The translations under genes were made by a program, and so were the position numbers. The notes under the pieces were generated by a model. The model saw only the letters and a program-made list of their open reading frames with translations, had not been told where the DNA came from and made no database searches. 64,000 nt of DNA from Marinococcus luteus (GTDB lineage Bacteria; Bacillota; Bacilli; Bacillales; Marinococcaceae): positions 124,001 to 188,000 of the forward strand of contig NZ_FNNC01000003.1 of NCBI RefSeq assembly GCF_900106595.1, in the 5' to 3' direction. Positions 24,874 through 32,957 of this stretch are shown piece after piece. Every line of letters begins with the position of its first letter. Position 1 is the stretch's first letter.

Positions 24874-25905
24874 TTATCGTGTGTTCAATCGAAAGGTTGT
24901 AGAACTTTGGAAATGTTTTTCCTCACTCAGGTAGCCAGTCGGCTTTCCGAAATGAGCAAAATCCACCGGCAGCTGCTGGGTTTCGATGCAGATCCCCCGG
25001 TGCTTTTCTTTCGGCCCCGCTTCAAAATCCTGTTCAGGCATGCCGTTTGATGTATACACCACAGCCCCCGGGGCGCTTGTGATAATATCAAGTCGCCGTC
25101 CTGAGGCCTCATCCCATACACTCGCCTGCGGTTCTTTTCCTTCTTCGAGAATAAAGAAATGATCAATACCTGCGGCCACGTCACGTATCTGTTCATGGGC
25201 GCTGTCAATATGATCGCCGAGTGGATTTTCCCCGTTTAGTTCAAAAGGCGTTCCCGCCGTTGGGAGCAGCTCTCCTGTAGGAATCAGCTCCTTATCGAGC
25301 TCCAATACTTCCGATGCGTGAATCTCAGCATACTGTTCTGTGATCGGACGTTTGTTATTTCCGCTCGGATTTATGTACATATGCTGGGTTGGGCTGAACC
25401 AGGTATCGGTATCTGACTCTCCTTCGTATTCGACGGTGAAATCGCCGCCGGCCTCCACAATGTATGTGACAGATGCCTTCACGTTCCCAGGGTAGCCGTC
25501 GGTACCGTCCGTTCTTTGAATCGAAAAACGAACCCAGGCCTCCTGTTCATTTTCACCGGTCTCTTCGTCCCAGTAGACATTGCCAAAACCGCCGTCTCCT
25601 CCGTGGAGATGATGCCTGCCTTCATTTATAGTCAGGGCGTACTCTCTGCCCGCCGCTGTCATATGCCCCTCCCCGATACGTCCGGCAACCGGGCCGACGA
25701 CTGCGCCAAGAAAAATACTGTCCCGTTCGTACTGCTCCGGCCCTGCATAGCTGAGCAGGATATTTTCTTCAATTCCATTACGGTCCTTCGCCCATATCCG
25801 TTGAATTCTTGCCCCAAGGTTTAACAGTTCCACCCGTGGGCTTTTTCCTTTTTGGATTATCCATTTCCGCATTTTCTGGTGCTTTAGCTCTTCTTCCTGA
25901 AGCAT
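24874..25905 (-). CDS. Aldose 1-epimerase (GalM family)
   Basis: 343-aa mutarotase-fold protein that interconverts anomers of an aldose. Family landmarks are the GPVAGRI segment with its Arg, NEGRHHLHGGDGGFG with substrate-contacting His residues near 95-97, SPTQHMYIN with the catalytic His near 178, and the late GICIETQQLPVDFAH with the catalytic Glu near 307. It is the last gene of a six-gene operon of dehydrogenases and isomerases, so it probably prepares the right anomer of the sugar handled there. The sugar could be rhamnose, galactose-like or another. The start has AAGGGGGA upstream. Confidence 0.87.
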   Translation of the reverse strand: MLQEEELKHQKMRKWIIQKGKSPRVELLNLGARIQRIWAKDRNGIEENILLSYAGPEQYERDSIFLGAVVGPVAGRIGEGHMTAAGREYALTINEGRHHLHGGDGGFGNVYWDEETGENEQEAWVRFSIQRTDGTDGYPGNVKASVTYIVEAGGDFTVEYEGESDTDTWFSPTQHMYINPSGNNKRPITEQYAEIHASEVLELDKELIPTGELLPTAGTPFELNGENPLGDHIDSAHEQIRDVAAGIDHFFILEEGKEPQASVWDEASGRRLDIITSAPGAVVYTSNGMPEQDFEAGPKEKHRGICIETQQLPVDFAHFGKPTGYLSEEKHFQSSTTFRLNTR

Positions 25906-25933
25906 GCTTTTGTCCCCCTTGTATAATGCATGT

Positions 25934-27124
25934 TCAATACGGATAGCGGGCGTCGTTAATGCTCATCATTTTCTTTCCCCGTGCCCAGGAGGCTGTAGTT
26001 TCCCCTGGAAGCCTCCGCTCAGCGTAGCAGGTTTCAAGCACCTCTGCGAGTCCCGGCACATACGTTAAACCGAGGGAGGCATTCACCTGTTTCTCCTCCT
26101 CCGCAAACGCATAGCTTTCCGGAAATGCCTGATGCACGCTTTCAATGGTCAGCAGATGAGAGTAAGACGCTTCCAGGCCGCAGCGGATATCCTGGGAATT
26201 CCCGAGCACCGCATCGATACATACATCCAGTTTATGCATATGTTCACTCTCAGGATCATTATAGCTTTTTTCTGCCCCGCTGTGCCACAATGCTTTCACC
26301 GGGCTTCCCCATTCGTAGGAAACTACCGCATCTTCAAACTCCATATAAAAGGAAGGATTTACTTCTTTTTCAACCGCATGTGAAGCAAAAAATGTCAGAC
26401 CCACACCTCTATCAGTCATCGCCCGGATTGCACATGTATCAAATGTCTCAATCGAATTGGCACGGTACACTTCCATTTCCAGAGTATTTATTTTTGCGCT
26501 TTTGTTTTTCGTATCCCCAAGCACGTAAAATAAATTATGCATAAAATGAGCGGTTGCGTTATTTGCCACGCTGTCAAAAATCGGGGCTCCGCCTGTGCCA
26601 AACTTTTTCCCGGCCCAGCTCGACCGTCCGTAATATGCTTCGTTGCGCGGCCAGAGCACCAGGGCGCTTCCGTGAAGCGGTTTGCCGAATTTGTCCGCCT
26701 GAATATCTTCCTTGAACTCGAGCATGGCGTTACTAAACGACCAGTTAAAGCCGACTGCTAAAAATTTCCCGGTTTCGTCGCGTACCCGGCGCATTTCTTC
26801 CGCTTCCTCCCACGACGCCGACGCCGGTTTTTCACAGAGCACGTGGCTCCCCGCCTTCATCGCTGTTACGGCCTGAGCGGCGTGGAGATGAATAGGAGTC
26901 GCAATCACTGCCAGTTCCGCTTTCTTTTCGGCGTAAAAAGCCTCCAGTGATTCATATACCGGGATGCCTGCTGCCTGAATATCCTGATAAAAAGAGCTGT
27001 TTTCCGGAAAAATGTCCACTACGCCTTCGAGCCAGGAAAGGCGGTTTTGTTCTTTTAATGTCTGCAAATATAATTCTCCGTATCCTGCTGTGCCTGCCAG
27101 GACAATCCGGCATGACTGTTCCAT
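25934..27124 (-). CDS. Gfo/Idh/MocA-family oxidoreductase 1
   Basis: NAD(P)-dependent sugar dehydrogenase of 396 aa. The N-terminal Rossmann domain starts RIVLAGTAGYGELYLQ, a variant of the usual GxGxxG. The catalytic CEKPAS motif (Lys of EKP) lies near residue 100. A C-terminal alpha/beta substrate domain follows. Members oxidise a sugar ring hydroxyl or C1. The ATG at 27124 is preferred because GGAGG is nine bases away; a GTG three codons earlier is too close. It is the fifth gene of the operon, 16 bases after the previous stop. Substrate unknown; it is clearly diverged from its two paralogs here. Confidence 0.82.
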   Translation of the reverse strand: MEQSCRIVLAGTAGYGELYLQTLKEQNRLSWLEGVVDIFPENSSFYQDIQAAGIPVYESLEAFYAEKKAELAVIATPIHLHAAQAVTAMKAGSHVLCEKPASASWEEAEEMRRVRDETGKFLAVGFNWSFSNAMLEFKEDIQADKFGKPLHGSALVLWPRNEAYYGRSSWAGKKFGTGGAPIFDSVANNATAHFMHNLFYVLGDTKNKSAKINTLEMEVYRANSIETFDTCAIRAMTDRGVGLTFFASHAVEKEVNPSFYMEFEDAVVSYEWGSPVKALWHSGAEKSYNDPESEHMHKLDVCIDAVLGNSQDIRCGLEASYSHLLTIESVHQAFPESYAFAEEEKQVNASLGLTYVPGLAEVLETCYAERRLPGETTASWARGKKMMSINDARYPY

Positions 27125-27140
27125 TTTTGCCACCCTCCTG

Positions 27141-28220
27141 CTACCGCTTAATCTGTACTGCCTGCTTTTGTGCTTTCAGGCTTAATTCCGCCGCTTTAAA
27201 CGCATGTTCCTGCGGCATGGCTGTCGCAGTGCCGTGCACTACATCCTTTGCCAGCCGGAAAAAGTAAGGGAATCCTACCTTGCCTTCTACATCATACTTT
27301 CTTTCACCGCCCTGGTTAACCAGGTACAGCCGCTCGCCGCGTGCGCTGTCTGTAAGATCCACGTATTTTCTGAGCTCTATATACCCTTCCGTGCCCAGAA
27401 TAATTGTCCGGCCGTCCCCCCAGTTGCTCAGGCCATCGGGGGTAAACCAGTCAACGCGAAAATAGTGGACCGCTCCGTTGTCTCCCCGGAAGTGGGCGTC
27501 GCCGTAATCTTCAAATTCCGGATGCTCCGGGTGCGCCATATTTGCTGCTGTACTGCTAAGCACCTCCGCGTCCCGGGCGCCGCTGAACCAGAGGAACTGT
27601 TCAATCTGGTGGCTCCCAATGTCGCATACAATGCCCCCGGTCGGCTCTTTTTGAAAAAACCATTCCGGGCGCGAATCTATATTCAGACGGTGCGGACCAG
27701 TACCAAGCACTTGAATGACTTCTCCAATCGCTCCCTGTTCAATCAGTTGCCCGGCAAAGCCCGCGCATTCCACCTGCAGCCGTTCACTGTAAAAAACGGC
27801 CCAGTTCAGTCCCGTTGCTTCCGTTTTCTCCTCTGCCTGCTGCAGTTGTTCGAGGGTCGTAAACGGGGCCTTAGCGGAAAAGTAGTGTTTGCCGTGGTCC
27901 ATCACTTTGAGGCCAAGCGGGCCTCTTTCTGCAGGGATGGCGGCGCTTGCCACCAAATTCACTTCCCCGTCCTGCAGAATTTGTGAAAGTGATGCTGCCG
28001 CTTCGGCTTCCGGAAAACTCTGCTGAAATACACGCACCTTTTCCGGATCGTTGTCCCAGACCCATTTGACTGCCGCTCCGGCGCTTTTCATTCCGTGGCA
28101 CATAGCATAAATATGGCCATGCTCAAGACCTGCAGCAGCCATCGTCAAGGCTCCTTCTTCGACAGCAGTCTCCCTGTGGTACCCGGGCTCAAAATTTGTA
28201 TGTTCGGATGGCTTCGTCAT
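27141..28220 (-). CDS. Gfo/Idh/MocA-family oxidoreductase 2
   Basis: 359-aa dehydrogenase of the Gfo/Idh/MocA family. The Rossmann start is AAAGLEHGHIYAM, and the usual EKP motif is replaced by SAKAPFTTLE near residue 115, which keeps the lysine. The C-terminal domain has DIGSHQIEQFLWFSG, typical of the substrate-binding His region. The ATG at 28220 has AAGGAGAG upstream; the frame reaches back 26 codons into an intercistronic hairpin and is rejected there. It is the fourth gene of the operon, separated from the isomerase upstream by a 70-base spacer with a strong stem-loop, so its dose may differ from the first three genes. Confidence 0.82.
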   Translation of the reverse strand: MTKPSEHTNFEPGYHRETAVEEGALTMAAAGLEHGHIYAMCHGMKSAGAAVKWVWDNDPEKVRVFQQSFPEAEAAASLSQILQDGEVNLVASAAIPAERGPLGLKVMDHGKHYFSAKAPFTTLEQLQQAEEKTEATGLNWAVFYSERLQVECAGFAGQLIEQGAIGEVIQVLGTGPHRLNIDSRPEWFFQKEPTGGIVCDIGSHQIEQFLWFSGARDAEVLSSTAANMAHPEHPEFEDYGDAHFRGDNGAVHYFRVDWFTPDGLSNWGDGRTIILGTEGYIELRKYVDLTDSARGERLYLVNQGGERKYDVEGKVGFPYFFRLAKDVVHGTATAMPQEHAFKAAELSLKAQKQAVQIKR

Positions 28221-28250
28221 AAAACATCTCTCCTTCTGCGTTGTAACATA

Positions 28251-28288
28251 CGACAATAGCGGCAAGCCTTCCGGCCCCGCTATTATCG
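28251..28288 (-). other. Intercistronic stem-loop inside the sugar-oxidation operon
   Basis: Minus-strand CGATAATAGCGG pairs with CCGCTATTGTCG (12 pairs, one G-U) around a 14-base loop. It directly follows the stop codon of the TIM-barrel gene at 28291. No U run follows, so it looks like an mRNA processing or stabilising element rather than a terminator. Confidence 0.65.
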
Positions 28289-28290
28289 GT

Positions 28291-29109
28291 TTACACATAG
28301 GTATGATAAGCTTCTTTCATCTGCTTTAAGGTTTGCTCTCCGGGCTGATCCCAGATGGCCTGATTGATAATCTCCACCTCTATCGGCCCATTGTATCCCT
28401 GTTTTTCAACCGCCTGGCGGATGCGGGGGATATCAATTACGCCTTCCCCCATCATACTGCGTCCTTTGAACATATCCGGCAGCGGCACACTCCAGTCCGA
28501 TACGTGAAAGCCTAAAATGGTTTTTGCAGCGCGTTCGATTTCCTCGTATAAGAATGGGTCCCACCATACGTGAAACACGTCCACCACGACGCCGAGCTGG
28601 CTGCTGCCCACCTGCTGCTGCAGCTGATTGGCTTCCCCGAGGGTAGTAATGACCGAACGGCCCGCCGCATACATCGGATGAAGCGGTTCGATTCCAAGCT
28701 TTACCCCGTGCTGTTCCGCAAATGGAAGTACTGCTTCAATGCCTTCCCGCACCCACTCCCTGCTCTGGATAAGGTCTTTATCCGGAGACGGACCGCATAC
28801 GAGCACCAGCACATCTGTCCCGAGTTCTGCCGCCTCTTCCACCGCCCGTTTATTGTCATCGATGCGCCGGCTGCGTTCTTCCTTGTCGGCGGCTGGAAAC
28901 ATTCCGCCGCGGCAAACACTTGAGACCTTCAGGCCGTTGGCGTCGATAATTTTTTTACTTTCCTTTAACCCTATTTCCTGTACTTTGTGCCGCCATACAG
29001 AAATCCAGGGGATCTGCTGTCCGGCGCATCCTTCGGCAGCCTCCTTCAAGGACCAGTTTTCCGTGGTGATCTGATTCAGGCTCAGACGATTCATATCAGG
29101 AGATGCCAT
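28291..29109 (-). CDS. Sugar phosphate isomerase/epimerase 2 (TIM barrel)
   Basis: 272-aa xylose-isomerase-like TIM barrel. Putative metal ligands are the Glu in LGIEPLHPMYAAG, the Asp/His in VVVDVFHVWWDP, the His in ILGFHVSDW and the Glu in GPIEVEIINQ. In clusters with Gfo/Idh/MocA enzymes such proteins epimerise or isomerise keto-sugars, or eliminate the aglycone from 3-keto-glycosides. Which applies is unknown. The ATG overlaps the stop of the DUF993 gene as TAATG, so translation is coupled. The protein is unlike the other TIM-barrel gene at 15.9 kb beyond the fold. Confidence 0.82.
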   Translation of the reverse strand: MASPDMNRLSLNQITTENWSLKEAAEGCAGQQIPWISVWRHKVQEIGLKESKKIIDANGLKVSSVCRGGMFPAADKEERSRRIDDNKRAVEEAAELGTDVLVLVCGPSPDKDLIQSREWVREGIEAVLPFAEQHGVKLGIEPLHPMYAAGRSVITTLGEANQLQQQVGSSQLGVVVDVFHVWWDPFLYEEIERAAKTILGFHVSDWSVPLPDMFKGRSMMGEGVIDIPRIRQAVEKQGYNGPIEVEIINQAIWDQPGEQTLKQMKEAYHTYV

Positions 29110-30293
29110 TATTTATATACCTCCTTTGCCTGAAGCCCGGCAAGCTCAAGCACCGGTTTCATGCGAGCTGCAGCAAGCTCCGGATCCCGGAAGACCCTGG
29201 CTTCGTCAGCCAGGCGGAATAATTCGCTGAAATGAAAAATCGAACGGGCACTTTCCGCCCCGGCGATCATACGGAAATGCGGCTGATGGCCATTCAAATA
29301 AGCTAAGAACACCACACCGGTTTTATATGCAAATGTCGGGTGCTGGAAAATGTGACGGGCAAGCGGCACAGTCGGATCCATAATTTCGTGATATTTCTTC
29401 ATATTACCTGCATCGAGCTCCTTCAGCGCGGAAGCTGCTGCCGGGGCGATCGCGTCAAAAATACCAAGCAGCGCATGGCTGTACCCCTGCTCGTCTCCTT
29501 CAATCAGACTCGGATAATTAAAGTCATCACCGGTATACATCCTAACGCTTTCCGGCAATCTCCGCCGCATCTCGATTTCTTTTTGATCATCCAGAAGCGA
29601 AATTTTGATGCCTTCGATTTTATCTGCATGTGTATGAAGCACGCGCAGACAAACCTCCATTGCCTCATCGACGTCGTCTGACCCCCAGTAGCCGGCAAGG
29701 TTCGGGTCAAACATATCTCCGAGCCAGTGAAGAATCACCGGTTCCTTTACCTGCCCCAGAATTTTGCCGTACACGTATTCGTAATCCTCTGCAGTTGAAG
29801 CTGCTCTGGCAAGAGCCCGGCTTGCCATCATAATAATTTTGCTTCCTGCCCGCTCCACGAAGGAGCACTGCTCTTCGTACGCCTGCACTACGTCGTCAAT
29901 GGTTACGTCCGGGCCGGGCTCCAGATGATCGGTACCGGCTCCACTGGCAATGTTGCCGCCCACGCTTTTAGCTTCCCGGACCGAACGGGTAATCAGTTCT
30001 TTAGCATCCTCCCAGACCAGACCCATGCCCCTCTGGGCGGTATCCATCGCCTCTGCCACCGACAGGCCGAGAGACCACAGGTAATGACGGTACTCCATCG
30101 TTTTATCCCAATCAATGGCTGGACGGCGGACCGGGTCACTGCTTCCAAACGGGTCCGCTGTCACGTGAACGGCAGAGTAAGCTACCCTGGAAGTAAATTC
30201 GTTTTTCGAAGGCGCCGGCAGGGATTCTGTCTGCGTCAATTCATACCTATACGTGCTGCCGTCTGCATTCGGTAAATAAATATAGTTTGTCAT
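29109..30293 (-). CDS. DUF993 protein, dihydrodipicolinate-synthase-like
   Basis: 394-aa member of the DUF993 family, annotated in databases as related to class I, Schiff-base aldolases of the DapA type. The protein begins with a strand-rich segment (TNYIYLPNADGSTYRY), then a TIM-barrel-like body with IASGAGTDHLEPGP near residue 120, KIIMMASRALARAAS, LHWLGDMFDPNLAGYWGSDD, and KIEGIKISLLDD near 230. The Lys of GIKIS is a candidate Schiff-base residue. MYTGDDFNYPSLI follows. No biochemical role is established for the family to my knowledge. It is the second gene of the operon, between two sugar-modifying genes, so retro-aldol cleavage of an oxidised sugar is a reasonable guess. Confidence 0.78.
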   Translation of the reverse strand: MTNYIYLPNADGSTYRYELTQTESLPAPSKNEFTSRVAYSAVHVTADPFGSSDPVRRPAIDWDKTMEYRHYLWSLGLSVAEAMDTAQRGMGLVWEDAKELITRSVREAKSVGGNIASGAGTDHLEPGPDVTIDDVVQAYEEQCSFVERAGSKIIMMASRALARAASTAEDYEYVYGKILGQVKEPVILHWLGDMFDPNLAGYWGSDDVDEAMEVCLRVLHTHADKIEGIKISLLDDQKEIEMRRRLPESVRMYTGDDFNYPSLIEGDEQGYSHALLGIFDAIAPAAASALKELDAGNMKKYHEIMDPTVPLARHIFQHPTFAYKTGVVFLAYLNGHQPHFRMIAGAESARSIFHFSELFRLADEARVFRDPELAAARMKPVLELAGLQAKEVYK

Positions 30294-30306
30294 CAGCCGC
30301 GCCTCC

Positions 30307-31458
30307 TTATATATTCAGTTCCGGTACGTCGAGCCAGCGCCGTTCTTTGGACGACTGCAGGCCAAGATCGGCCAGCTGCATCCCTTTCGCCCCTTCCAGC
30401 AGATCCCATGGGAAGGCTTCATCCTGATGAACGTGCTTTAAAAACATTTCCCACTGAATTTTGAACGCATTTTCAAACAGCTGGTTGTCCGGTACTTCTT
30501 CCCACTGGTTCTGAAAGTCGATCGTGTTTTCAAGGTCCGGATTCCATACCGGCTTTGGCGTATTCACCCGGTGCTGGGTCTTGCAGTTTCTAAGACCAGC
30601 TACAGCACTGCCCTCGGTCCCATCCACCTGAATCGTCAGCAGGTCGTCACGGTCGACCCGAACTGCCCAGGAGGAGTTAATCTGCGCCGTGATGCCGCCT
30701 TCAAGCTCCATCGTTGCGTAGGCGGCGTCATCCGCTGTTGCTTTATACGTATTACCTTCCTCGTCCACACGCTCTGGAATATGCGTTTTCACCGAAGCAG
30801 ACACCGATTGTACCGAGCCGAATAATTCATCAAGCACATAGCGCCAGTGCGGAAACATATCTACCACGATACCGCCGTCTTCTTCTTTTTTATAATTCCA
30901 GGACGGACGCTGGGACTCCTGCCAGCCGCCTTCAAATACCCAGTAGCCGAACTCCATGCGGACCGAGAGTATTTCACCGAAAAATCCGGCATCGATCAGC
31001 CTTTTCAGCTTTAACACACCCGGCAGAAAGAGCTTGTCCTGCACGACTCCGTTTTTGACCCCTGCTTCTTTAGCCAGACGGGCCAATTCAAGCGCTCCTT
31101 CCATCGAAGTGGCTGTCGGCTTTTCACAGTAGATATGCTTACCGGCTTCAATCGCCCGTTTAATTCCTTCGGCACGTCTTGATGTCGTCTGGGAATCAAA
31201 ATAAATAACATTATGTTCGTCTGCAAGTGCCTCATCCAGGCTGGTCGTCCAGCGTGTAATATCATGCTCTCCCGCAAGCGCTTTCAATTTTTCTTCGTTT
31301 CTGCCTACTAAAATAGGATCCGGCATGATGTATTCACCTTTATCAATCTCGACGCCTCCCTGCGCGCGGATAGCTGCAATCGAGCGGATAAGGTGCTGTC
31401 TCGTCCCCATTCTTCCGGTTACTCCGTTCATAATAATCCCAATAACATGTTCTGCCAT
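30307..31458 (-). CDS. Gfo/Idh/MocA-family oxidoreductase 3
   Basis: 383-aa dehydrogenase, first gene of the operon. The N-terminus GIIMNGVTGRMGTRQHLIRS is a Rossmann motif with GxTGRMG. The catalytic CEKPTATSMEGAL block lies near residue 115. The C-terminal domain holds DGGIVVDMFPHWRYVLDEL, the substrate His region. It should oxidise the pathway sugar with NAD(P)+. The start is preceded by GAGAGGAGC, part of which lies in a 13-base palindrome in the leader, so translation or transcription here may be controlled. The three dehydrogenases in this operon probably act at different steps or on different sugars. Confidence 0.85.
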   Translation of the reverse strand: MAEHVIGIIMNGVTGRMGTRQHLIRSIAAIRAQGGVEIDKGEYIMPDPILVGRNEEKLKALAGEHDITRWTTSLDEALADEHNVIYFDSQTTSRRAEGIKRAIEAGKHIYCEKPTATSMEGALELARLAKEAGVKNGVVQDKLFLPGVLKLKRLIDAGFFGEILSVRMEFGYWVFEGGWQESQRPSWNYKKEEDGGIVVDMFPHWRYVLDELFGSVQSVSASVKTHIPERVDEEGNTYKATADDAAYATMELEGGITAQINSSWAVRVDRDDLLTIQVDGTEGSAVAGLRNCKTQHRVNTPKPVWNPDLENTIDFQNQWEEVPDNQLFENAFKIQWEMFLKHVHQDEAFPWDLLEGAKGMQLADLGLQSSKERRWLDVPELNI

Positions 31459-31471
31459 CTTGATCCTGCTC

Positions 31472-31504
31472 CTCTCTAAACTGATTAATTCTCAGTCTAG
31501 AGAG
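31472..31504 (-). promoter_or_regulatory. Palindrome over the leader and RBS of the sugar-oxidation operon
   Basis: Minus-strand CTCTCTAGACTGA and TCAGTTTAGAGAG flank a 7-base spacer. The arms match at 12 of 13 positions, and the odd pair is G-U in RNA. Its downstream arm touches the GAGAGGAGC ribosome binding site. It could be an operator, or an RNA hairpin that hides the RBS. Confidence 0.6.
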
Positions 31505-31547
31505 AAATGTATGCGCTGTCTTATTAGTTACAGACGTTTATTCTCAG
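31485..31547 (-). promoter_or_regulatory. Direct repeat, candidate AraC-regulator sites
   Basis: CTGAGAATAAA (31537-31547) and CTGAGAATTAA (31485-31495) on the minus strand match at 10 of 11 positions and start 52 bases apart, close to five helical turns. They lie between the AraC regulator gene and the operon it precedes, as expected for activator half-sites. Confidence 0.5.
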
Positions 31548-31567
31548 ATTCGGAAATGATTTAGCGT

Positions 31568-32389
31568 TCAGCCTGGAGTCCCCTCCCTGTTTCTCTGGGT
31601 CGTCCGGTACATGTTCGGCGGAACTCCGACGTGTTTCTTAAATAAACGGTAGAACGTGGATAACGATTCAAACCCTACTTCAAAGCAGATGGATACAATA
31701 TCTTTATCGCTTTCCACCAGCAGCTGCTTGACGAGTCCGAGACGGACCTCGGTCAGATACTGCATCGGCGTCCGTTCGTAGTATTCTTTAAAAATGGTCT
31801 GCATATACCGCTTACTCATCCCCATCCGACCGGCGATATCCTCGGCGCTTTCAATATCGTAATAACGCGTATCAATGTACTGCCGGAGGCGTTCGACCCG
31901 CAGTTTATTTGTATCTCCCGGCCCTGCCTCCTGATTGGAACGGGCGAGTGTGCAAAGGAGCTCAGCAATATGGATTTTAAGCGCCATCTGCCAAAGCTGG
32001 TCGCCATGTGACTGTTCGTAAAGCATTTTCCGCATAATCTGCCGGAGCTCACTGCTGTCAATCGCGCTGAAGGACTGCACGCGGGCCGTACCAAAAACGT
32101 TTGGAATCAGCTGTGTACGCACGTCCTGGCTGAGCTTTCCGGCGTCAAATTCAAGTACCAGCACCGTCATATGTGAATCCGCACGGATTGAATGGCTCGT
32201 TTTTGGAGGCACAATAAGAAAAGAGTCTGCTGTAATATCATACACGTGTTCATCCAGTTCGCAGGCCCCGTCTCCGTCAAGAACATACAACAGCTGATGG
32301 GTTTCATGCGTGTGCGTAGCTACCGTATCTTTTTCTTTATGCTTGCTTTCATACAACGAAATAACTGCCGATTGTTCCTTGTTCTGCAT
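31568..32389 (-). CDS. AraC-family transcriptional regulator
   Basis: 273-aa regulator with an N-terminal cupin (about residues 10-100; HTHETHQLLYVLDGDGACEL and VPPKTSHSI are the metal/ligand-pocket strands) and a C-terminal pair of helix-turn-helix motifs (about 170-265). The latter contain SAEDIAGRMGMSKRYMQTIF and DIVSICFEVGFESLSTFYRL. It is the likely sensor of the sugar oxidised by the operon that starts 109 bases downstream, probably as an activator. The ATG at 32389 follows GGAGGG; a longer frame of 15 codons lacks an RBS. The inducer is unknown. Confidence 0.9.
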   Translation of the reverse strand: MQNKEQSAVISLYESKHKEKDTVATHTHETHQLLYVLDGDGACELDEHVYDITADSFLIVPPKTSHSIRADSHMTVLVLEFDAGKLSQDVRTQLIPNVFGTARVQSFSAIDSSELRQIMRKMLYEQSHGDQLWQMALKIHIAELLCTLARSNQEAGPGDTNKLRVERLRQYIDTRYYDIESAEDIAGRMGMSKRYMQTIFKEYYERTPMQYLTEVRLGLVKQLLVESDKDIVSICFEVGFESLSTFYRLFKKHVGVPPNMYRTTQRNREGTPG

Positions 32390-32484
32390 GATGGCCCTCC
32401 ATCTCTGTGAATACTTTGATATTGTTTGATTCATGTGGATTCACTTTTGTTTATGATACCATATGTACTTTTCTGTTTTAAAAA

Positions 32485-32513
32485 TAATCCGGATGCCTGA
32501 AGGGCACCCGGAA
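32485..32513 (-). terminator. Terminator after the PH-domain gene
   Basis: Minus-strand CCGGGTGCC-CTTCA-GGCATCCGG followed by ATTATTTTT, just after the stop at 32521. Confidence 0.82.
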
Positions 32514-32520
32514 ACCTTTA

Positions 32521-32895
32521 TTACAGCACGTACTTACTCAATGCACGCTGGACGTCAAAAATGTTGTCATCGTTTCGGAAGGTCTTGGACACAGGCTCTG
32601 CCGTGCTCCCCACCCATATTTTTAATTCGCTGTCCAAATCAAACGTGCCGGCGGTTTCTACGCTGTAGTGGGTAATGCTCCGGTACGGAACAGTGTGGTA
32701 TTCCACCTTCTTCCCGGTGACTCCCTGCTTGTCGATCATAATCAGACGCTTGTTTGTAAATACCATTAAATCCCGGTACAGTTTAAAAGCACTTTCGACC
32801 TGTTCGCCTGCCGTTAACCACTCCCGCAGTTCTTCCTCTACCTTTTTCGAATCCGCTTCAGAGGCGTTTCCCATCAGTGCATCAAACAATCCCAT
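32521..32895 (-). CDS. Bacterial PH domain protein (bPH_1)
   Basis: 124-aa protein made almost entirely of a bacterial pleckstrin-homology domain. An N-terminal helix (ADSKKVEEELREWLTAGEQV) precedes strands such as AFKLYRDLMVFTNKRLIMIDKQG and VEYHTVPYRSITHYSVETAG, then a C-terminal helix (DDNIFDVQRALSKYVL). The length and pattern match the YvbH/YozO-like single-domain group. The molecular role is unknown; a structural or stress-linked function has been suggested for such proteins. It is monocistronic, with a clear terminator, and RBS AAAGGAGA precedes the ATG. Confidence 0.85.
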   Translation of the reverse strand: MGLFDALMGNASEADSKKVEEELREWLTAGEQVESAFKLYRDLMVFTNKRLIMIDKQGVTGKKVEYHTVPYRSITHYSVETAGTFDLDSELKIWVGSTAEPVSKTFRNDDNIFDVQRALSKYVL

Positions 32896-32957
32896 AGTAC
32901 GATCGTCTCCTTTTTCCTGTGAGCATAAATTGATATAGATGGTACAGCTTTAGTGTA

